DNA of 64,000 nt, from NCBI GenBank assembly GCA_018434325.1, contig JAHDPO010000013.1, forward strand, positions 1 through 64,000, given 5' to 3'. Origin of the DNA: Clostridia bacterium (GTDB taxonomy: Bacteria; Bacillota; Peptococcia; DRI-13; UBA5745). Shown here in pieces: positions 59,688 to 64,000 of the stretch; positions within the stretch are counted from its first letter, which is position 1, and each line of letters begins with the position of its first letter. The position numbers and the translations under genes were made by a program. The notes below the pieces were generated by a model. That model ran no database searches, was not told the origin of the DNA, and worked only from the letters and a program-made list of their open reading frames with translations.

Positions 59688-62333
59688 GTGAACTTGATCA
59701 ACAAAAGAAATTCCGCCAGGCAGATACAAAAAAATAAGCATGACAGCGAAAGGAGAATTCGGCTCCTGGCTTTTTTGGCTGCCGAAGAGCTGTTTGCTCA
59801 GTTGTCAACGACAGAAAGCGGCTTAACCGGCCAAGAGGCGGTTGAGCGGCAGGATAAGCTCGGCAAAAACGTAATCAGCATAGGCAATAAAAATACGCTG
59901 CTGCACAGGCTAAGGGAAGCGGTGATCAACCCTTTTAATATTATCCTGCTTTTAATTGCCGCCATCACTTATTTTACGGACGTGGTTTTTTCCGCCAAAC
60001 CCGACTACTTTACCATCACTATTATTTTGTCTCTGGTGATTTTGTCCGGCCTGGTGGCCTTTGTGCAGAGCCAGCGCTCCAACGCCGCCGCCGAAAAACT
60101 GGCCAAAATGATTTCCAACAAGGCCGACGTCTGGCGGGATGGAACGCTGATGGAAATCGCCATGGATGAGGTCGTTCCCGGCGATATCGTGCGCCTTTCC
60201 GCCGGCGACATGCTGCCGGCCGATGTACGTTTTTTGACGACGAAGGATACCTTTGTGGCCCAGGCTGCCTTAACCGGCGAATCCAATCCCGTTGAGAAAT
60301 TCAGTGATGCCGGCAAGCCGCAGGAGGCCGGCCTGACCGATCTGCAAAATATCGGCTTCATGGGCTCCAATATTGTCAGCGGCAGTGCGGCGGCTGTGGT
60401 GCTGGCTACCGGCAACGACACTTATTTCGGCTCTATGGCCAAATCCCTGTCCGGCGACAGGGCTAAAACCAGCTTTGAACGAGGTGTGGATTCCGTCAGC
60501 CGGCTGCTGATCCGCATGATGCTTGTAATGGTTCCCGCCGTTTTTCTGATCAATGGCCTGGCAAAAGGAGACTGGGCCGGCGCCTTGCTGTTTGCCATCA
60601 GCATTGCAGTAGGGCTGACGCCGGAGATGCTGCCGGTAATCATGACCTCTACGCTGGCCAAGGGCGCCGTATCGATGGCTAAGCATCAGGTTATCGTCCG
60701 CACCCTGGGCGCCATCCAGACCTTCGGGGAAATGGATGTGCTTTGCACCGACAAAACCGGGACGCTGACCGAGGACAGAATTGTACTGGAAAAGTACATG
60801 AACCTTCACGGTGAAGACGACACCAGGATATTGCGCCATGCTTATTTGAACAGCTATTTTCAAACGGGCTTAAAAAACCTGATCGACCTTGCCGTCATCA
60901 ATAGGGCGGCGGACAACGGCCTTGAGGAGATTTTGGCCGGCTATACTCTCATTGATGAAATACCCTTTGATTTTTCCCGCCGCCGTATGAGCGTGGTTTT
61001 AAACGATAAAACCGGCAAAAGGCAGCTTATTACCAAAGGCGCCGTAGAGGAGATTCTGGCAATTTCCGCTTTCGTGGAAATAGACGGTCAAATTTTGCCG
61101 CTGGATAAAGAAACCCGGCAGATTGCTATGGCGACTTATGAGGCTCATAATAAGGAAGGTTTGCGGATGATTGCCGTGGCCCAAAAAAATCATGTGCCCG
61201 ATACAGGTGTTTTTAGCGTGGCCGACGAGAGAGATGTGGTTTTGATCGGTTTTATCGGCTTTCTTGACCCGCCCAAGGAAAGTGCCAAGGCAGCCATTGC
61301 CGCCCTCAAAGAGCATGGCGTGCGGACGGTGGTTTTGACCGGCGACAGTGAAGGGGTGGCCGTCAAGGTCTGCGGCAAGGTTGGCGTCAATACCGGCTAC
61401 TTGCTGACAGGCCGGGATGTGGAAGCTATGGATGATGTCGCCTTGCTGGCAGCCGTCAAGACTTGCGACCTGTTTGCTAAATTATCTCCTTCCCAGAAGG
61501 AGCGGGTGGTCAAGGCTTTTCAACAGGCCGGCCATACCGTAGGCTATATGGGTGACGGCATCAACGATGCGCCGCCTCTGCGCCAGGCGGACGTGGGCAT
61601 TTCCGTAGACAGCGCAGTGGATATTGCCAAAGAAACCGCCGATATTATTCTGCTGAAAAAAGATTTGATGGTCTTGGAGGAGGGCGTCATCGAAGGCCGC
61701 CGCACCTTCGGCAACATCATTAAGTACATCAAAATGGCGGCCAGCGGCAACTTCGGCAATATCATTTCGGTGATTGCCGCCAGTATTTTTCTGCCTTTTT
61801 TGCCGATGCTGCCGGTGCAGATATTGACGCAAAACCTGCTTTGCGATTTCTCCCAAATGGGCATACCTTTTGACCGTGTGGATAAGGAATACATCAAAAA
61901 ACCCCGCAAATGGGAAACGGGGTCGATCAAGTCTTTTATGGCTATTTTAGGGCCGCTGAGCTCTGTTTTTGACCTTTTGTGCTTTGCCGTTATGTGGTGG
62001 GTGCTGGGGGCTGACAAGCCGGAACTGGCGCCGCTGTTTCAATGCGGTTGGTTCGTCTTTGGCACGGTGTCTCAAGTCCTGGTTATTTATATGATCCGCA
62101 CGGCAAAAATCCCTTTTCTGCAAGGCCGGCCTTCGGCCCCTCTATTGGTATCCACCTTGATTGTGGCGGCGGTGGCTCTTGTAACGGGATTCAGCGATTT
62201 TGCCGTCGGCCTCGACATGATGCCCTTGCCTGCTTCCTTTGTGCCTTGGCTTCTGTTGATCTTGACCGGCTACTTTCTGTCAACTCAGCTGGTCAAAGCC
62301 TTCTACATCAAGCGGTATAAAGAATGGCTCTGA
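59688..62333 (+). CDS. mgtA: Magnesium-translocating P-type ATPase (MgtA type)
   Basis: 881-aa P3B-type ATPase importing Mg2+. N-terminal cytoplasmic region, TM pairs (about 75-120), actuator TGES (AALTGESNPVEK), GLTPEMLPVIMTSTLAKGA in TM4, phosphorylation site CTDKTGTLTED, GDGINDAPPLRQADVGISVDSAVDIAKETADIILL hinge, and C-terminal GTVSQVLVIYMIRT typical of MgtA/MgtB. GTG 59688 was chosen with AAAGGA 9 nt upstream; ATG 59679 abuts the ribosome site too closely. No Mg2+ riboswitch is recognisable in the short leader. Ends 1 bp from the convergent transporter gene. Confidence 0.92.
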   Translation: MNLINKRNSARQIQKNKHDSERRIRLLAFLAAEELFAQLSTTESGLTGQEAVERQDKLGKNVISIGNKNTLLHRLREAVINPFNIILLLIAAITYFTDVVFSAKPDYFTITIILSLVILSGLVAFVQSQRSNAAAEKLAKMISNKADVWRDGTLMEIAMDEVVPGDIVRLSAGDMLPADVRFLTTKDTFVAQAALTGESNPVEKFSDAGKPQEAGLTDLQNIGFMGSNIVSGSAAAVVLATGNDTYFGSMAKSLSGDRAKTSFERGVDSVSRLLIRMMLVMVPAVFLINGLAKGDWAGALLFAISIAVGLTPEMLPVIMTSTLAKGAVSMAKHQVIVRTLGAIQTFGEMDVLCTDKTGTLTEDRIVLEKYMNLHGEDDTRILRHAYLNSYFQTGLKNLIDLAVINRAADNGLEEILAGYTLIDEIPFDFSRRRMSVVLNDKTGKRQLITKGAVEEILAISAFVEIDGQILPLDKETRQIAMATYEAHNKEGLRMIAVAQKNHVPDTGVFSVADERDVVLIGFIGFLDPPKESAKAAIAALKEHGVRTVVLTGDSEGVAVKVCGKVGVNTGYLLTGRDVEAMDDVALLAAVKTCDLFAKLSPSQKERVVKAFQQAGHTVGYMGDGINDAPPLRQADVGISVDSAVDIAKETADIILLKKDLMVLEEGVIEGRRTFGNIIKYIKMAASGNFGNIISVIAASIFLPFLPMLPVQILTQNLLCDFSQMGIPFDRVDKEYIKKPRKWETGSIKSFMAILGPLSSVFDLLCFAVMWWVLGADKPELAPLFQCGWFVFGTVSQVLVIYMIRTAKIPFLQGRPSAPLLVSTLIVAAVALVTGFSDFAVGLDMMPLPASFVPWLLLILTGYFLSTQLVKAFYIKRYKEWL

Positions 62334-62334
62334 C

Positions 62335-63702
62335 TTAGCTGCCCAATAGCGGCCCGATGGTCAGGATCATCACGCTGTACAGGGCCAGGCAGACTAAGCC
62401 GTAGCGCCAGTTGAGCTTAAGGCCTGTATACCAGGAGTTTTTGCCGCAGAGACCGGCCATGGTCAGATTGAGGGCGGAAAAAGGCGAAAGCATGTTGGAT
62501 AAAAGCCAGGCGCAGATAATGGTCATCGCAAAGGTGGGGACGGTGAGACCGATGGTGGCCGGTACAATGGTGGCCACCAGAGTGGTGCCGGTGGCTACGG
62601 GATGAACGCCCAGCTGGCCCGGCAGAATCACCAGCAACATCAGGGACATCACTAAAAGAACGGGATAGTCGATCAGCGCGTGCGGGATCAGGCCGGGGAT
62701 CCTGGCCCCCACGCCTGAGATATCCAAGGCATAAGCCAAAAGGCCGGCGGCAGTAAATAAGAAAACCTCTGTCCTGGCTTTAAATAAGGATTTATCATAA
62801 TAAGTACGCAAGCCCTGCTTGAGCTGCGGTTTTTTGTTTTGAATCAGGGCGCAAACGAGAGGAAAGAGCATGCTGACCAAAGGGACGATGGCTAAGAGGT
62901 TCCAACCCAGGGATTGATTGGTCACTAAGGTCACCAAAACAATGGAGACGGCCAAGCCGAACATGATCCAAATCTTGCGCCACTCCACAACGGTGTCTTT
63001 GTCGGGGGCTAAGGTTGGATAGCGGCCGGGATGGCGCAGCATGGCTATTTTGATGCTGGTCAGATTGATGCCTACGGAAACGACGGCGAAGATCAGACCC
63101 ACCAGAATCACCCGGTACCAGGGGATATGGAGCTCGGAAACCACCAGCATCACGGAAACCCAGGAGGTGCCCCAAAAACCGGAGGTAGAATAGCTGCGGA
63201 TCAGCGTGGAGATAAAAATATCCTCAGCATCATACAGCTTGCTGGTTTCCAAAAAAAGATTGTACATGATGGAAAAGGCGGCAAAGCCGGTGAGGGCGGC
63301 GAAGATGTGAGTGGGTACCGCGATGAGAAGAGCAAAGGGGATCAGCGTATGCATATGGAGCTTGGCTATGTTTTTCAGCTCCGATTGATAATCCTCATAC
63401 GTAAAGGGCAAATTAAGCAGGGGTCCGCAGGTAAAAAGGGCAATCAGCAGGCCGTTTTTGCCCAGGCCGGTAAGCCATTGAAAAAAATTGGCTTTAGCGT
63501 AAATCATCAAAACCGCAGCGGCCAAAAAAAGACCGATGCAAACGAGAAGATTGACCTTCGGCATGTTGAATAACGAGACGGCCAGCGCATAAAACAAACA
63601 AATGATGGCTGCATAAAATATGGGCTTCCATGAGAAGAAATAATAGACTACATTTAACAGGGCATAAAGAAAAACAGAAACTCGCAGAAGCTTGTCCTTC
63701 AC
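62335..63702 (-). CDS. Putative 12-helix membrane transporter of unknown substrate
   Basis: 455-aa protein with about 11-12 helices. Segments such as YSTSGFWGTSWVSVMLVVSELHIPW, LPGQLGVHPVATGTTLVATIVPATIGLTVP and WLLSNMLSPFSALNLTMAGLCGK recall ion-transporter-superfamily carriers (re-entrant loops rich in P, G, T, S), but I cannot name a family. Start GTG 63702 with AAAGGAG 8 nt upstream; ATGs at 63729 and 63720 lie at or before that site. Convergent with mgtA. Confidence 0.75.
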   Translation of the reverse strand: MKDKLLRVSVFLYALLNVVYYFFSWKPIFYAAIICLFYALAVSLFNMPKVNLLVCIGLFLAAAVLMIYAKANFFQWLTGLGKNGLLIALFTCGPLLNLPFTYEDYQSELKNIAKLHMHTLIPFALLIAVPTHIFAALTGFAAFSIMYNLFLETSKLYDAEDIFISTLIRSYSTSGFWGTSWVSVMLVVSELHIPWYRVILVGLIFAVVSVGINLTSIKIAMLRHPGRYPTLAPDKDTVVEWRKIWIMFGLAVSIVLVTLVTNQSLGWNLLAIVPLVSMLFPLVCALIQNKKPQLKQGLRTYYDKSLFKARTEVFLFTAAGLLAYALDISGVGARIPGLIPHALIDYPVLLVMSLMLLVILPGQLGVHPVATGTTLVATIVPATIGLTVPTFAMTIICAWLLSNMLSPFSALNLTMAGLCGKNSWYTGLKLNWRYGLVCLALYSVMILTIGPLLGS

Positions 63703-63760
63703 GGGTCCGGCTCCTTTCATCTCTTTCAAATACTATCTTCTGAATCTTTATCTAAAGTAT

Positions 63761-63798
63761 TTGAAAATATCATCGGCTGCTGGTATGATTATATCATA
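63761..63798 (+). promoter_or_regulatory. Promoter with overlapping palindrome
   Basis: TTGAAA (63761-63766), 17 bp, TATGAT (63784-63789) ahead of the last gene. The -10 is the left arm of TATGATTATATCATA (63784-63798), a perfect 6-3-6 palindrome and thus a likely repressor site. Confidence 0.55.
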
Positions 63799-63907
63799 TT
63801 TTAAGCTGATTATAGCACAGAAAGGGCTTGATATTCTTAACCCAGGTCAACAAACACAAAGAAAACAAGGCTGAAGCAAAGCAAGAATAATGAGGAGGAT
63901 AAAAATA

Positions 63908-64000
63908 ATGGAATTGACAGTAGCGATAGTAGGCTCCGGCAGGATGGGAACTTTTGTAGGCCAGCAGCTGCCTCAGGACGTCAAAAAAATATGCATCGAC
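63908..64000 (+). CDS. NAD(P)-binding Rossmann-fold enzyme, 5' end only
   Basis: First 31 residues, MELTVAIVGSGRMGTFVGQQ onward, cut by the window end. IVGSGRMG is a dinucleotide-binding GxGxxG-type loop at the very N terminus, as in 3-hydroxyacyl-CoA, prephenate, aspartate or saccharopine-like dehydrogenases. GAGGAGGAT precedes the ATG by 7 nt. Specific function cannot be told from the fragment. Confidence 0.8.
   Translation, partial: MELTVAIVGSGRMGTFVGQQLPQDVKKICID

Noticed and set aside
63692-63874. 60-aa ORF before the last gene
   Set aside because: It spans the promoter and palindrome region, lacks a ribosome site and overlaps the opposite transporter start.

Overview
The window comes from an endospore-forming member of the Bacillota (Firmicutes). 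The evidence is a complete GerA-type germinant receptor operon, a BclA-like collagen glycoprotein gene, strong Shine-Dalgarno sites, several TTG/GTG/CTG starts and TPP-riboswitch control. Base composition is moderately GC-rich, and the chemoreceptors and type IV pilus genes point to a motile or surface-associated cell. Clostridia or Negativicutes are both possible; I cannot settle this from the sequence.

Layout. 0-0.4 kb: the end of an rRNA operon (5S, tRNA-Asn, tRNA-Gly, terminator). 0.4-1.0 kb: non-coding repeats. 1.1-3.2 kb: collagen-like exosporium/spore-surface protein. 3.6-15.4 kb: type IV pilus cluster (a very large GLUG-repeat prepilin, three minor pilin-like proteins, pilB, pilC, pilA, pilD, pilM, pilN, pilO). 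15.7-24.4 kb: an exopolysaccharide operon (UDP-sugar dehydrogenase, triple-NodB lipoprotein, PilZ-glycosyltransferase 2 synthase, membrane-anchored deacetylase-like protein, GH18-like lipoprotein). 24.5-28.6 kb: germinant receptor operon A-C-small membrane protein-B. 28.7-33.4 kb: OFA-type MFS carrier and a secreted M14 peptidase. 33.5-37.8 kb: TPP riboswitch, a repeat-filled 0.5 kb gap, then cytX-thiM-thiE-thiD. 37.9-39.9 kb (minus): katA-perR. 40.0-44.1 kb (minus): small membrane proteins, then a triple PII-like protein with a DUF1538 membrane protein. 44.3-49.8 kb: chemoreceptor, MerR regulator, divergent methionine gamma-lyase-like gene and MFS carrier. 50-57.5 kb: sodium/solute symporter, tyrosine recombinase, an inverted-repeat-bounded switch, EAL protein and two chemoreceptors. 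57.7-64 kb: repeat cluster, orphan DNA methyltransferase, yjfB-like gene, small ORF, Mg2+ P-type ATPase, a membrane transporter and the start of an NAD-binding enzyme.

Most interesting system. Directly after the tyrosine recombinase gene (and overlapping its stop codon) is a perfect 23-bp inverted repeat at 52342-52364 / 52481-52503. It encloses 116 bp that contain a good sigma-A promoter (TTGCCC-17-TATAAT). In the sequenced orientation this promoter points back into the recombinase gene. If inverted it would drive the downstream EAL phosphodiesterase and chemoreceptor. This looks like a phase-variable c-di-GMP switch. The same window holds a likely c-di-GMP effector, a PilZ-fused polysaccharide synthase with both RxxxR and DxSxxG motifs, and the type IV pilus cluster. 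Together they suggest a heritable ON/OFF control of sessile versus motile surface behaviour; the functional links are inference.

Other notable points are a dispersed composite repeat found in two inverted copies (one wedged between the TPP riboswitch and its operon), a triple PII-domain protein coupled to DUF1538, and a CTG-started pilC.
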